NCBI GenBank assembly: GCA_031409955.1
Contig: JANNYF010000034.1
Span: 1-64,000 of the forward strand
Length of the DNA stretch: 64,000 bases
Direction: 5' to 3'
Source of the DNA: JAFDVL01 sp031409955
Lineage (GTDB): Bacteria > Acidobacteriota > Blastocatellia > RBC074
Shown piece by piece: positions 26,084 through 34,850 of the stretch; position 1 is the stretch's first letter, and each line of letters begins with the position of its first letter. A model generated the notes under the pieces. The model was not told the origin of the DNA. It saw only the letters and a program-made list of their open reading frames with translations, and searched no databases. Both the position numbers and the translations under genes were made by a program.

Positions 26084-28586
26084 TCTTGTGCCATAAAATC
26101 CACCCCACACTTTTTTGACCAAAGCTGATGCGGGCAAAAGCCGTCATGCCGGGCTTGAGCGCGCCGTCTTTGTTGTCCACAATCAACTCCACGCGATAGG
26201 TCATTTGTTTATTTTCGTCTGGCTCGGCTTCGCCGCCAATCTTGTCTACGCGGCCTGTAAAAATGCGATCCGGCAGGGCACGGGTTTTCAGCCGGACTTC
26301 TGCGCCTTCTTTGACATCGCCGATTTCGCGCTCCGGCACCTGGATGCGAACGCGGAGTTGTGACGTGTTCGCAACGCGACAAACCTCCGCACCTTTGGCC
26401 AGATACGTGCCGTTCAGCTCCAACAGATTCTCGCCGAAAATCGTGCCGTCACGCGGCGCAGTCAAAACCACAGACGTTTGTTTAGTAAGCAACACCTGCT
26501 CTTTTTGCCGCAACGTGTCAAGCAAGCGCCTCGTGCTTTCCATCTCCGTTGAAGTTTTTGTGACGACGTTTTGGGCGGACTGCAATTCGGTTTGATTGAG
26601 GCGCACGTTGCTGGTGGTGCGCTCGACCTGACGGCGATGTTCGACAATCGCGTTTTGCAATCGTTCGCGCGCGGCTTCGATCTCAAGCCGTAGGGCAATG
26701 ACCTTGGTTTCAGCGGCTTCGAGATCAGATTTGGGAAGCAGGTTGTCGCGGAACAGTTGTCGCGCGCGGTTGACTTGTGATTCGGCTTCGTCCTGCCGCG
26801 ATTTCTTCAGGTCAATGTCCGATTGCAACACCGCCATCGCTGCCGGATATTCGGTGTCTTTCTGTTGACCACCAAGTTTGCGCGCCAGAATCTGTTGTTG
26901 CTCCGTGCGCAGTTCGCGGTCAAGGCGAGACGTTTCACTCAGTTGCTCGGTCGCGCGTTCGGTGTCTTGCTGCTTGACCTTGATGTCGCCGCGCAAGCGT
27001 TCGTATTCGGTTTCAACTTTGACGAGGTCAGCCCGCAGCGCGATTAGTTCCGAATTCAAATCGGGATTGTAGAGCCGCGCGATTTCTTTGCCTGCTGCAA
27101 TCGTTTCGCCGGGTTTGACCAGTACGGTGGCGATGCCTCCTTCGGGCGCGGTGATGATCGCTTCTTTCTCTTTCGTCGGTGTGAGTGTGCCATAACTTCC
27201 CACCGTCGCTTCCCACGGAAAAAGCAAAATGCTCACGACAATCAATGCCAGCACGGCGAAGAAAACTTTGCGCTTCCACTTGGGCGGCGTCGCGGGCTTT
27301 TCGGATGGCTGCGGTTGCGTAGCAGGCTTGAGCACTTGGATTTTTGCTGGCACCGCGGCTTCATCAGTGATTGGTTCTGCCTTCGACTCTTTTTTGAAGA
27401 GGACTGTGTTAATCGCCGCTGCTCCTTTGCTGATTTGCTGCCGCATCAAAACGATGGTGATGAACCCCGTGAAGCCAAATCCCGCGAGGTTGAAATTGTC
27501 CACGAAATACGCATTTAGGTAGAGGAGAATAGCCGACAGAAACACGATTGTATAGCCGAGCGAAAGCGGCCCGAAGAGGAAGTACGCGCGGCGCTGGCGT
27601 GGTGTCAGCATCATCGGCTCGCCGCCGCCAAAGCTCCAGCGGCGTAACAGCCCGCGCCAGTAGCCCCGCGACTTCTCCATCAAATTCGGCAAGTGCAGCA
27701 ACTGCGACAGAAAGTAATAGCCATCTAGTTTAATGAGCGGATTTGCATTGAAGGCGATGTTCAGCAAGCTGCCCAAACAGAAAATCAGCGCTGTGTCCGC
27801 CAGCAATGTGTACGGCTCCAGAAATAACCAAGCCAGCAGCGACATCGTCCCAACCAGCAATTGCCAATACACGCCGGCAGCAATCACCCACAAGCGGCGA
27901 CTGCGTTTGGGAATCGCATGGATGCCGGAAATGTTGCAATACAGCGCCGGGATAAAATAGTAAACCAGTAATAGCCCGACTTCAGTCGCGCGTCCGCCAA
28001 ACGCCTTGCACGTCAGCCCGTGCGCGAATTCGTGCGAAAATACGACGATGAATCCCGCCAGAAAAATTAGCCCATAATGTTCCGAGATGAGCCGCGCCGA
28101 ATGATTGGAAACTTCGGCCCAAGCGCCAAGCGCCAGCAGCAGCGTCACCAACATCAACAGCACCGAAGCAATCACAAAAGTCGGCGTCCAAATCCAGCGC
28201 AACTTGGGAACCAACAAACCGAACAGCGGATCAGGATCGAAGAGGCGGAACCGCAAATAAGCGTGGCGCGATAACTGCTGCGTCGAACTTTCAGCGCTCA
28301 GCCCTTCGCCCGCCAGCAGATTCACTTGATTCAGCTTGGTCAGGAATTTGGTGATGGTGGCGACGGTCAGATTGCCGCCAAATTGCTGCGCGAACATCGC
28401 CGAAATCTCCGGTAATGTTCGGCCTCCGATGAGTTGCAATACCTGATACTCCGTTTGACCAAGCTTGATGTAACGACCAACACTCGGACGCCCTACGATG
28501 TAGACTTGACGCTCGGTTTCTTGCTGCGGCGTCGCTTCCACTTCATTGTCTATTTCGGGCGGATATTGGCAGTACGAAGTTTTCAT
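26046..28586 (-). CDS. PqqD-like / M50 metalloprotease / HlyD adaptor fusion
   Basis: 846 residues, three modules. Residues about 28-95 resemble PqqD, the peptide-binding winged helix of RiPP pathways (GRPSVGRYIKLGQTEYQVLQ). Residues about 110-400 are a site-2-protease-type membrane domain with HEFAH (185-189) and the second ligand motif NPLIKLDGYYF (282-292). Residues about 440-846 are a membrane-fusion (HlyD) part: a TM helix, a split lipoyl domain (GGIATVLVKPGETIAAGKEI), a long coiled-coil hairpin and a beta-barrel. Relatives are listed as putative peptide zinc metalloproteases and sit with peptide-export systems. No ATPase or precursor gene is visible nearby. The role is probably processing or export of a peptide, which is inference. 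Confidence 0.85.
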   Translation of the reverse strand: MKTSYCQYPPEIDNEVEATPQQETERQVYIVGRPSVGRYIKLGQTEYQVLQLIGGRTLPEISAMFAQQFGGNLTVATITKFLTKLNQVNLLAGEGLSAESSTQQLSRHAYLRFRLFDPDPLFGLLVPKLRWIWTPTFVIASVLLMLVTLLLALGAWAEVSNHSARLISEHYGLIFLAGFIVVFSHEFAHGLTCKAFGGRATEVGLLLVYYFIPALYCNISGIHAIPKRSRRLWVIAAGVYWQLLVGTMSLLAWLFLEPYTLLADTALIFCLGSLLNIAFNANPLIKLDGYYFLSQLLHLPNLMEKSRGYWRGLLRRWSFGGGEPMMLTPRQRRAYFLFGPLSLGYTIVFLSAILLYLNAYFVDNFNLAGFGFTGFITIVLMRQQISKGAAAINTVLFKKESKAEPITDEAAVPAKIQVLKPATQPQPSEKPATPPKWKRKVFFAVLALIVVSILLFPWEATVGSYGTLTPTKEKEAIITAPEGGIATVLVKPGETIAAGKEIARLYNPDLNSELIALRADLVKVETEYERLRGDIKVKQQDTERATEQLSETSRLDRELRTEQQQILARKLGGQQKDTEYPAAMAVLQSDIDLKKSRQDEAESQVNRARQLFRDNLLPKSDLEAAETKVIALRLEIEAARERLQNAIVEHRRQVERTTSNVRLNQTELQSAQNVVTKTSTEMESTRRLLDTLRQKEQVLLTKQTSVVLTAPRDGTIFGENLLELNGTYLAKGAEVCRVANTSQLRVRIQVPEREIGDVKEGAEVRLKTRALPDRIFTGRVDKIGGEAEPDENKQMTYRVELIVDNKDGALKPGMTAFARISFGQKSVGWILWHKIKQALRPELWLF

Positions 28587-28608
28587 GGCAGGTAAAACAG
28601 AAGACTAC

Positions 28609-28637
28609 AAAATATGCACTGGATAGCTCGTATGCAA
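28609..28637 (-). promoter_or_regulatory. Possible sigma-70 promoter for the M50-HlyD gene
   Basis: On the minus strand TTGCAT (28632-28637) and TATTTT (28609-28614) stand 17 bases apart, and the start codon at 28586 lies about 20 bases further. There is no Shine-Dalgarno sequence before that ATG. Confidence 0.4.
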
Positions 28638-28753
28638 AATCTTCCAAGTGACTGACCCGGCAAAGGTTACGCAAAATCGAGTCAGTTCTGCGGGTAATTG
28701 CTTCTCTGGAACACACTCCCGCATGGAAAAGCCGCTTTCCGTTTCATTCCCGC

Positions 28754-28813
28754 AACTCATTGGAAAATCAATGAGTTATTCAGATTCATAGAAATTTGGA
28801 AAAAACCAAATTT
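28754..28813. promoter_or_regulatory. Two perfect dyads upstream of the candidate small RNA
   Basis: AACTCATTG-N6-CAATGAGTT (28754-28777) and AAATTTGG-N6-CCAAATTT (28792-28813) share the inner TTGGAAAA. They lie directly upstream of the -24/-12-like site at 28815 and are spaced about 38 bases centre to centre. They may bind a regulator. Confidence 0.45.
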
Positions 28814-28814
28814 G

Positions 28815-28830
28815 TGGAACGACGCGTGCA
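28815..28830 (+). promoter_or_regulatory. sigma-54-like promoter for the candidate small RNA
   Basis: TGGAACGACGCGTGCA has the required GG-N10-GC spacing and matches the consensus at most positions; two deviate (C to A after GG, T to G before TGC). It is weaker than the receptor promoters. The predicted start is near 28841. Confidence 0.45.
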
Positions 28831-28840
28831 GACTTAACAA

Positions 28841-29043
28841 GCTGTCAAATGTGCAAATCTAATGCCTTACGATATACCTTTAGGGAAGGACGTTCGTAAG
28901 AGAATTTGGCGCTGAAACAGTTCGTCCCCCAAGCCCCCAATTGTTTCAGCCTTCAGCGGCGTTCCTTGCGAGTGCCGCTGAACAATCAACAGCGGAGACG
29001 TGAAAAAAGGCAGAGCTTTTCACGTCTCCGCCTTTTCTGTTTG
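28841..29043 (+). ncRNA. Candidate structured small RNA with four stem-loops
   Basis: About 200 bases of gene-free DNA contain four consecutive perfect or near-perfect stems on the plus strand. CTTACGA/TCGTAAG lies at 28866-28900. GCTGAAACA/TGTTTCAGC lies at 28911-28950, with a C-rich loop CCCCCAAGCCCCC. TTCAGCGGC/GCCGCTGAA lies at 28952-28982. A 14-bp terminator lies at 28993-29030, followed by T-rich sequence. No convincing reading frame covers it; both flanking genes are on the other strand. A C-rich loop is typical of small RNAs that pair with Shine-Dalgarno regions. A promoter-like site sits at 28815. It matches no RNA family I recognise. Confidence 0.5.
28993..29043 (+). terminator. Strong intrinsic terminator
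   Basis: CGGAGACGTGAAAA and its exact complement (14 bp) enclose a 10-base loop. CCTTTTCTGTTTG follows on the plus strand. No plus-strand protein gene precedes it, which is the main evidence for a small RNA. Confidence 0.8.
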
Positions 29044-29065
29044 TATAGTTAGTTTTGGTGAGAGG

Positions 29066-30346
29066 TCAGATCACTGTTCCATCCGTAATGATCGCGCCTT
29101 TCGGGATCACGACGATGCCGTCCCGGATGCAATAATTATCGCCGTCGTGGTTTTCGCGTCCGGCCTCATTCAGGATGCGCACGTTGGAACCGATGCGAAC
29201 ATTTTTGTCTACGATAGCGTTGCGAATGATCGTGTTTTCACCAATGCCCATCCACGGAATGCCCTGCCGCCGCTCCATTTCCAACACGTCCAGCGTTTGG
29301 TAATAATCCGCGCCCATAATCAACGAATGCTCAATGCGCGAATAATTTTCAATGCGCGAGCGAATGCCAATGATGGAATGATCTATCCAGACGCGATTCA
29401 GAATGCAGCCTTCCGAAATAATGGCGTCCCGCATCTGACAGTCGAGTAACTTCGAGCTAGGCAAAAACCGCGCGCGCGTGTACACCGGAAAATCGGCGTC
29501 GAACAAATTGAATTTCGGCACGATGCTGGTCAGATCAAGATTGGCTTGGAAGAACGATTTGATGGTTCCAATATCTTCCCAATAGCCATCGAACAAAAAG
29601 GCCTGCACGTTGTATTGACTGATGGCCGCCGGAATAATTTCGCCACCGAAATCCACATACTTTTCGTTGCGGAGCAATTGGCGCAGCGCTTCATATTTGA
29701 AAAGGTACACGCCCATCGAAGCAATGTAGGGACGCTGTTCGGCATCTTCAGCACTCAGCCCCAATTTGGTGGTGTCAACGCGCATCGCGGGCAATTGATC
29801 GGCGGGCGGCTTTTCGCGGAACTCAATGATGCGCCCTTCGTCATCGGTTTTGAGCAAGCCAAAGCCCGTCGCATTTTCGTCATTACAGGGGATGACGGAA
29901 ACTGAAACATCCGCACCGGTTTCTTCGTGATGGCGAATAAAGTCGCGGTAATCCATCTGGTACAAATGATCACCAGACAGAATCAAAACATATTCGGGGT
30001 TGACGTCTTGCACATGAATCATGACTTGCCGCACCGCATCCGCCGTTCCCTGAAACCAGTTTTTGTTTTCGGAAGTTTGCTCGGCGGCCAGGATTTCGAC
30101 ATAGCCATCTGAAAAGCCGCTGAACCGATAGGTGCGGGAAATATGACGATTGAGCGAAGCCGAATTGAATTGCGTCAGGACATAAATTTTCGTGATCTCC
30201 GAATGCAAACAGTTGGAGACTGGAATGTCAATTAACCGATACTTGCCCCCAAGTGGCACAGCAGGCTTGGCGCGGTGATGAGTTAACGGAAAAAGACGCG
30301 TGCCCTGACCGCCGCCGAGAATCAATGCCAGAGTTTCTTTTTTCAT
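29066..30346 (-). CDS. glgC: Glucose-1-phosphate adenylyltransferase
   Basis: 426 residues. The nucleotide-binding start LALILGGGQGTRLFPLTHHRAKPAVPLGGKYRLID is textbook for ADP-glucose pyrophosphorylase (shown here as its parts GGGQGTRLFPLT and KPAVPLGGKYRLID). It is followed by the glucose-1-phosphate region (VDFGGEIIPAAI) and a left-handed beta-helix tail. The closeness to the plant and cyanobacterial branch (NWFQGTADAVRQ) is notable. It makes ADP-glucose from ATP and glucose-1-phosphate for glycogen. No other glg gene is adjacent. It is divergent from psuG with a 147-base gap. Confidence 0.95.
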   Translation of the reverse strand: MKKETLALILGGGQGTRLFPLTHHRAKPAVPLGGKYRLIDIPVSNCLHSEITKIYVLTQFNSASLNRHISRTYRFSGFSDGYVEILAAEQTSENKNWFQGTADAVRQVMIHVQDVNPEYVLILSGDHLYQMDYRDFIRHHEETGADVSVSVIPCNDENATGFGLLKTDDEGRIIEFREKPPADQLPAMRVDTTKLGLSAEDAEQRPYIASMGVYLFKYEALRQLLRNEKYVDFGGEIIPAAISQYNVQAFLFDGYWEDIGTIKSFFQANLDLTSIVPKFNLFDADFPVYTRARFLPSSKLLDCQMRDAIISEGCILNRVWIDHSIIGIRSRIENYSRIEHSLIMGADYYQTLDVLEMERRQGIPWMGIGENTIIRNAIVDKNVRIGSNVRILNEAGRENHDGDNYCIRDGIVVIPKGAIITDGTVI

Positions 30347-30493
30347 TGCTCCCTCCTCAGCTTCAACCAGACAACTAGAAGCTCATTTTAATGTTGATGG
30401 ATCGTGGTTTCTTCGCTTGGTTCATGATTGCGGATACGCTAATCTGTCGCGCGCATCTGAGCATAGCCACCACGGTTTTTCAAGCGGCAACTT

Positions 30494-31417
30494 ATGAAGC
30501 AAAGTAATTTAGCAAGATTTTCTCTTTCTCCTGCCATCGCTCGCGCGGTAATGGAGAGCAAGGCCGTCGTCGCGCTGGAATCAACGGTCATCGCGCACGG
30601 TTTGCCCGTGCCTCACAACCTGGAACTCGCGCACGCTTGCGAAAGGATTGTTCGTGAGCGAGGCGCAGAACCTGCCACCATCGGCATCGTCACCGGGCGC
30701 ACCGTCATCGGGTTGGATGCCGAACAACTTGGTGAAATGGCCGCGCGCCACGATGTCGCCAAAGTCAATCTGTCAAACCTCGCGCAAATTCTGACCGAAC
30801 AGAAATGGGGCGCGACCACTGTGGCGGCAAGCTTGTGTCTGGCGCATCGGGCCAGTTTGCGCGTGTTTGCGACCGGCGGCATCGGCGGCGTGCATCGCGG
30901 CGCAAGCGAGAGCTTCGATATTTCGGCAGATTTGACGGCACTCGCGCGCTTTCCTTTGATTACGGTTTGCGCTGGGGCCAAAGCCATTCTTGATTTGGCG
31001 AAAACGATGGAAGCCCTGGAAACATTGGGCGTGCCGGTCGTGGGCTATCAAACCGATGAACTCCCGGCGTTCTACTCGCGCACGAGTGGAATCCCTCTCG
31101 ACCTTCGCGCGGACACTCCGGCGCAGGTCGCAACGCTGGCGCGCACGCATTGGGAGCTGGGAAACGCGAGCGCGATTTTAGTGGTCAATCCTATCCCCAA
31201 AGCCGATGAAATCCCGGCGCACGAAATCGCCGACGTGATTGAAGAGGCACTTGCTGCCGCTCAGGAACAAAGCGTTTCAGGCAAAGCTGTCACTCCGTTT
31301 TTGCTTTCCCGCATTGCCGAGAAAACGAAAGGCCGTTCGTTGCAGGCCAATCTCGCACTGCTCAAAAACAACGCACGTTTGGCGGCTGAGATCGCGTGCG
31401 AATTGATGCGCGGATGA
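30494..31417 (+). CDS. psuG: Pseudouridine-5'-phosphate glycosidase
   Basis: 307 residues, the usual length. The family signatures are VALESTVIAHGLPVPHNLELA, the PATIGIVTGRTVIGL stretch (given as parts), FATGGIGGVHRGA and AGAKAILDLAKTMEALETLGV with the catalytic lysine. The enzyme cleaves pseudouridine-5'-phosphate to uracil and ribose-5-phosphate. The partner kinase gene psuK is not next to it. No ribosome site is evident. Confidence 0.94.
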   Translation: MKQSNLARFSLSPAIARAVMESKAVVALESTVIAHGLPVPHNLELAHACERIVRERGAEPATIGIVTGRTVIGLDAEQLGEMAARHDVAKVNLSNLAQILTEQKWGATTVAASLCLAHRASLRVFATGGIGGVHRGASESFDISADLTALARFPLITVCAGAKAILDLAKTMEALETLGVPVVGYQTDELPAFYSRTSGIPLDLRADTPAQVATLARTHWELGNASAILVVNPIPKADEIPAHEIADVIEEALAAAQEQSVSGKAVTPFLLSRIAEKTKGRSLQANLALLKNNARLAAEIACELMRG

Positions 31418-31526
31418 ATGCCGCAATGTTTTTTGCGGGGAGTTAGGGTATCTTGTGCGCCTGACGAATTCGTTGGGACTTGCGGTCAGACCGACTTTGT
31501 TTCCAGCTTTTGGCGCAATAGAATTT

Positions 31527-32474
31527 ATGGTCGCTCCTGCACAGCATCATCACGATCACGCCCACGATCATTCGCACGATCACGTCCACGATCACAGAAG
31601 CTCGCAACGTGTCCTGCTGATTGTGCTGGCGCTGAACGTGATTTACATGCTCGCCGAAGCAATTGGCGGTTGGTGGTCAAATAGTTTGGCTTTGCTTTCG
31701 GATGCCGGACACATGCTGGCAGACATCGCCGCCATTGCGCTGTCGCTCTTTGCGGCGCGCTTTGCCCAACGGCCTGCAACGCCGAGCAAAACGTATGGCT
31801 ATTATCGAATGGAGATTCTGGCGGCGCTGGCAAACGGCGTGACGTTGATCGTGATTTCGCTGCTGATTTGCTACGAAGCGTGGCATCGCTTGCGGCAGGC
31901 CGAAGTGGTAGAAGCAAAAATGCTGATTGCGATTTCGCTGGGCGGATTGTTGGTAAATGTGATTTCGGCGAAAGTGCTGCACGGCGCGCACACGAACGAT
32001 CTGAATATGCGCGGCGCGTTTTTGCATGTGCTGGGCGATTTGTTTGGCTCGCTGGCGGCGGTTGTCGCAGGGCTATTGATTCTTTGGCGCGGTTGGTTGT
32101 GGGCCGACCCCGTTTTCAGCGTCGTGATTTGTGTGCTGATTGTGTATAGCTCGTGGCGCTTGGTGTCCGAAGCCGTGAATGTTTTGCTCGAAGGCACGCC
32201 CGCCCACATTGACGCGGCAGCGGTCGAAGCCGCGATGCGAACCGTTCCAGGCGTGCGCGACATTCACGATTTGCACATTTGGACGATCACCTCCAATCGT
32301 TATGCTGTCACTGCCCACGTCATCATTGCCGAATCCGAAACCAGCTATCGCATTTTGCGCGAACTGCGAGAGTTGTTGGCACGCCGGTTTAGCCTGACGC
32401 ATTCGACGCTGCAAATCGAAGACCCCTATCTTTCCGCGATGGTGAAGTTAGAAAGGGAAAAGAAATCATCTTAA
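31527..32474 (+). CDS. Cation diffusion facilitator (CDF) zinc-type transporter
   Basis: 315 residues from the ATG at 31527, which gives the expected His-rich cytoplasmic start (HHHDHAHDHSHDHVHDH); a GTG at 31455 would add 24 non-conserved residues. Six membrane helices carry the paired metal sites: SDAGHMLAD in helix 2 and HVLGDLFGS in helix 5 (HxxxD in both, zinc-type). The C-terminal ferredoxin-like domain is seen in VPGVRDIHDLHIWTI. It would export zinc or a similar divalent ion in exchange for protons. It follows psuG after 110 bases. Confidence 0.92.
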   Translation: MVAPAQHHHDHAHDHSHDHVHDHRSSQRVLLIVLALNVIYMLAEAIGGWWSNSLALLSDAGHMLADIAAIALSLFAARFAQRPATPSKTYGYYRMEILAALANGVTLIVISLLICYEAWHRLRQAEVVEAKMLIAISLGGLLVNVISAKVLHGAHTNDLNMRGAFLHVLGDLFGSLAAVVAGLLILWRGWLWADPVFSVVICVLIVYSSWRLVSEAVNVLLEGTPAHIDAAAVEAAMRTVPGVRDIHDLHIWTITSNRYAVTAHVIIAESETSYRILRELRELLARRFSLTHSTLQIEDPYLSAMVKLEREKKSS

Positions 32475-32525
32475 TGCTGCGAAGCCCACATTGGTTATTC
32501 CGCATTCCGCATTCTGAAATCCACA

Positions 32526-33773
32526 ATGTCTTTTGAGCTTTTCATTGCCCTGCGTTACTTGCGTGCCAAACGTCGTCAAGCTGCGGTGTCCGTTATCACG
32601 GGTGTTGCGATTGCAGGCATCGCGGTCGGCGTGGCAGCGTTGCTCGTGGCATTGGCGCTGGCAACGGGCTTTCGTGAAGAAGTCCAAGATAAAATTCTTG
32701 GCGGCACGGCGCACTTGAATTTGCTCAAGCCGGACAACAGTGGAATCGCAGACTATCGCGCCTTGACCGAACGCGTCGGCAAAGTCGCGGGCGTGAAAGC
32801 CGCTGCCGCTACGATGTACGATCAGGTGTTGCTGAGCGCGAATGAGCGCCAGGAACCTGCGATCCTGAAAGGCGTAGACCTCACAGCCACAGACAAAACA
32901 GCCAACGAAGTGTTTGCCACCACGATTGAAGGCGATCCGAAAGATTTGCTCCCCGCACAAACTACCGAAACAGAACCGCCATTGGACGGCGTCATTGTGG
33001 GTAGGGAATTAGCGCGCGTCATGAATTTGCGGCGCGGCGATGTTGTGACCGCGTATTCCGCCAAGACGCGGTTGACACCGGTTGGTACGACGCCGTTGAC
33101 CGCGCAGTTTCGTGTCGTAGGCATCTCGGCTTCGGGCTTGTACGAATACGACGCGCATTGGGCATACGTGTCGCTCGCCGCCGCGCAACGGCTCAATGGC
33201 GAAGGCGATGTCGCGGGTGTGATTCAAATGAAGGTGGAGGATTTATATGCGGTGAACGAAATCGGGCAACGTGTTCTTGCTGCGTCAGGTAAAGACTTCA
33301 TGACGCAAAGCTGGCAGGAGTTAAATCGTTCGTTGTTCGCCGCGTTCAAGCTGCAGCAATCACTGATCGTCGCCTTTTTCTCGCTGCTGATTGCGATTGC
33401 GGCGCTCAATATCATTACTACATTGACGATGGCGGTGATTGAAAAGCAAGGCGACATTGCGATTCTGCGTGCGCAGGGTGCAACGCCACGCAGCATTAGC
33501 AAAATTTTCAGGTTGCAAGGCGTGATGATTGGCGTGATTGGCGCGGTGTTGGGCGTGATTTTAGGCGTAGGTTTGAGCTGGCTGGCGAATCGGTACAAGC
33601 TAGTTTCGATTCCGGCGGAAATCTATTCGATCTCGCACATTACGCTGAAAGTTCGCGCGTTGCCCTGTGCGTTGATCGCGTTGCTGGCGGTGGTGATTAG
33701 CTTTTTGGCAACGATTTATCCGGCGCGCGCGGCGGCCAAAGTGCAGCCCGTCGCAGCCTTGCGGTATGAGTGA
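32526..33773 (+). CDS. LolC/LolE-type ABC transporter permease (FtsX-like)
   Basis: 415 residues. The start IALRYLRAKRRQAAVSVIT with the first helix matches the lipoprotein-release permease family. A large periplasmic MacB-PCD-like domain follows (about 45-270), then three helices with VIEKQGDIAILRAQGATPRSI, the conserved coupling segment. In Gram-negative bacteria LolCDE moves lipoproteins out of the inner membrane. The ATPase gene lolD is absent here; it may lie elsewhere. The gene ends directly against the convergent receiver gene. Confidence 0.9.
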   Translation: MSFELFIALRYLRAKRRQAAVSVITGVAIAGIAVGVAALLVALALATGFREEVQDKILGGTAHLNLLKPDNSGIADYRALTERVGKVAGVKAAAATMYDQVLLSANERQEPAILKGVDLTATDKTANEVFATTIEGDPKDLLPAQTTETEPPLDGVIVGRELARVMNLRRGDVVTAYSAKTRLTPVGTTPLTAQFRVVGISASGLYEYDAHWAYVSLAAAQRLNGEGDVAGVIQMKVEDLYAVNEIGQRVLAASGKDFMTQSWQELNRSLFAAFKLQQSLIVAFFSLLIAIAALNIITTLTMAVIEKQGDIAILRAQGATPRSISKIFRLQGVMIGVIGAVLGVILGVGLSWLANRYKLVSIPAEIYSISHITLKVRALPCALIALLAVVISFLATIYPARAAAKVQPVAALRYE

Positions 33774-34127
33774 TTAGCCGCCGAGAACGGCTTTCACGGT
33801 CTCGCGTAACTCAACCACGCGGAACGGTTTTTCGAGGAAGGCGTCACAGATTTCTTTGACGGAGGCCGCGTTTTCGCTGCCGGGTTGACCGGTCATCGCC
33901 ACGACTTTCAGATGCGGGAATTTCTGTTTGATTTGGCGCGCGGCTTCGACGCCATCCATCACGGGCATGTCTAAATCCAAAATCACGATGTCGGGATTTT
34001 CAATCTCAGCCAGGCGCACAGCTTCCAGCCCGTTATGAGCCTGGAACACGAGATGCTCATCCTCCAGCGTTTGAGCTAACATGCGCCGTACACCTTCGAT
34101 GTCGTCTGCAATTAAAATCTTAGCCAC
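33774..34127 (-). CDS. Single-domain response regulator (CheY-like)
   Basis: 117 residues, receiver domain only. The acidic pair is in ILIADD, the phosphorylated Asp in IVILDLDMPVMDG, the Thr in VAMTGQ and the Lys in LEKPF. It starts with GTG at 34127. A six-base hairpin (GGGAAG-N5-CTTCCC, 34159-34175) lies in its leader. No kinase gene adjoins it; the histidine kinase at 52527 has no partner either, but pairing them is speculation. It has no output domain, so it probably acts by protein contact. Confidence 0.92.
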   Translation of the reverse strand: MAKILIADDIEGVRRMLAQTLEDEHLVFQAHNGLEAVRLAEIENPDIVILDLDMPVMDGVEAARQIKQKFPHLKVVAMTGQPGSENAASVKEICDAFLEKPFRVVELRETVKAVLGG

Positions 34128-34503
34128 TTCAGTTTTCGCTCAGGTGAGGTTCTCCTTAGGGAAGCGCTTCTTCCCAAACCATCAGCTTGCCACGAGCACC
34201 AGCGAGAGGCGCTATCGTACTCTTTTCAATTTCGGCAAACTATTTTGGGAAAAAGCTCGGCTACCAGGGGAACGATGATAACTGCTTTCTGGTAGATGGT
34301 CTGATGGGATCGTTACTGCACGTCACGCAAAACAAGTGAAGACAATCATCAGACTATGAAGCCAACAGGCGAGATCGTAGAAGATAAGCAGGGGGATCAT
34401 CCCGCCAGGTTTGTGACGCGGCGGATTATAACCAATTCCGCTGCGGTTGTCAGTTATTTGTAGAAGCGCAAAGGAATATTTGCATTGCTTGATCCGCACC
34501 AAA
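34128..34503. other. Gene-free stretch between receiver gene and xseB
   Basis: 376 bases with no supported gene. I see the short hairpin at 34159-34175 and an AT-rich patch near 34430-34490. No tRNA signature, terminator or repeat copy was recognised. Confidence 0.5.
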
Positions 34504-34845
34504 CTAGAACGGGATGTCGTCGTCAAAATCTATCGCGGGGACAGAGGCCGCCGTGGTGGGTTTGGGGGCTGTCGCCGCAGTCCGAGACACGGGCGCTTCG
34601 CTCATCTCTGACGAAGGATCAAACGGGACGGTTTTCAACTCGCCGCGTTCGCGCAGCAGCATCTCGACTTTGCGTTCGGCTTCCGCCAAATGCGATTGGC
34701 ATAAGCGCGCGAGGCCGACGCCGTCCTCAAAAATTTCCAGCGCGTGTTCCAGTGGCAAATCGCCGGATTCGAGTTGCGAAACAATGCTTTCCAACCGAGA
34801 GAGCGAGTCCTCAAAGCTGGCGGGTTGTGCTTTTACGTTAGCCAT
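34504..34845 (-). CDS. xseB: Exodeoxyribonuclease VII small subunit
   Basis: 113 residues from the ATG at 34845, only five bases after the xseA stop. The two-helix core is FEDSLSRLESIVSQLESGDLPLEHALEIFEDG, as in all XseB proteins (parts shown: LESIVSQLESGDLPLEHALE). An unusual 45-residue tail rich in Ala, Pro and Thr ends in DFDDDIPF, an acidic tip like those of SSB-type interaction tails. It assembles in several copies around XseA to degrade single-stranded DNA. Confidence 0.93.
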   Translation of the reverse strand: MANVKAQPASFEDSLSRLESIVSQLESGDLPLEHALEIFEDGVGLARLCQSHLAEAERKVEMLLRERGELKTVPFDPSSEMSEAPVSRTAATAPKPTTAASVPAIDFDDDIPF

Positions 34846-34850
34846 AAAGT

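Noticed and set aside
28632..28650. TTGG and TTGCAT spaced like a sigma-54 site for the M50-HlyD gene
   Set aside because: Only eight bases separate GG and GC; ten are needed.
28849..28899. Micropeptide MCKSNALRYTFREGRS in the candidate RNA, considered as a precursor for the M50-HlyD protein
   Set aside because: No ribosome site, very close to the predicted transcript start, and the bases are explained by a stem.
29000..29449. 149-residue plus-strand frame across the glgC 3' end
   Set aside because: It starts inside the terminator stem and mostly mirrors glgC on the other strand.
34128..34503. Possible tRNA or small RNA in the gap before xseB
   Set aside because: No T-loop or acceptor pairing and no terminator was found.
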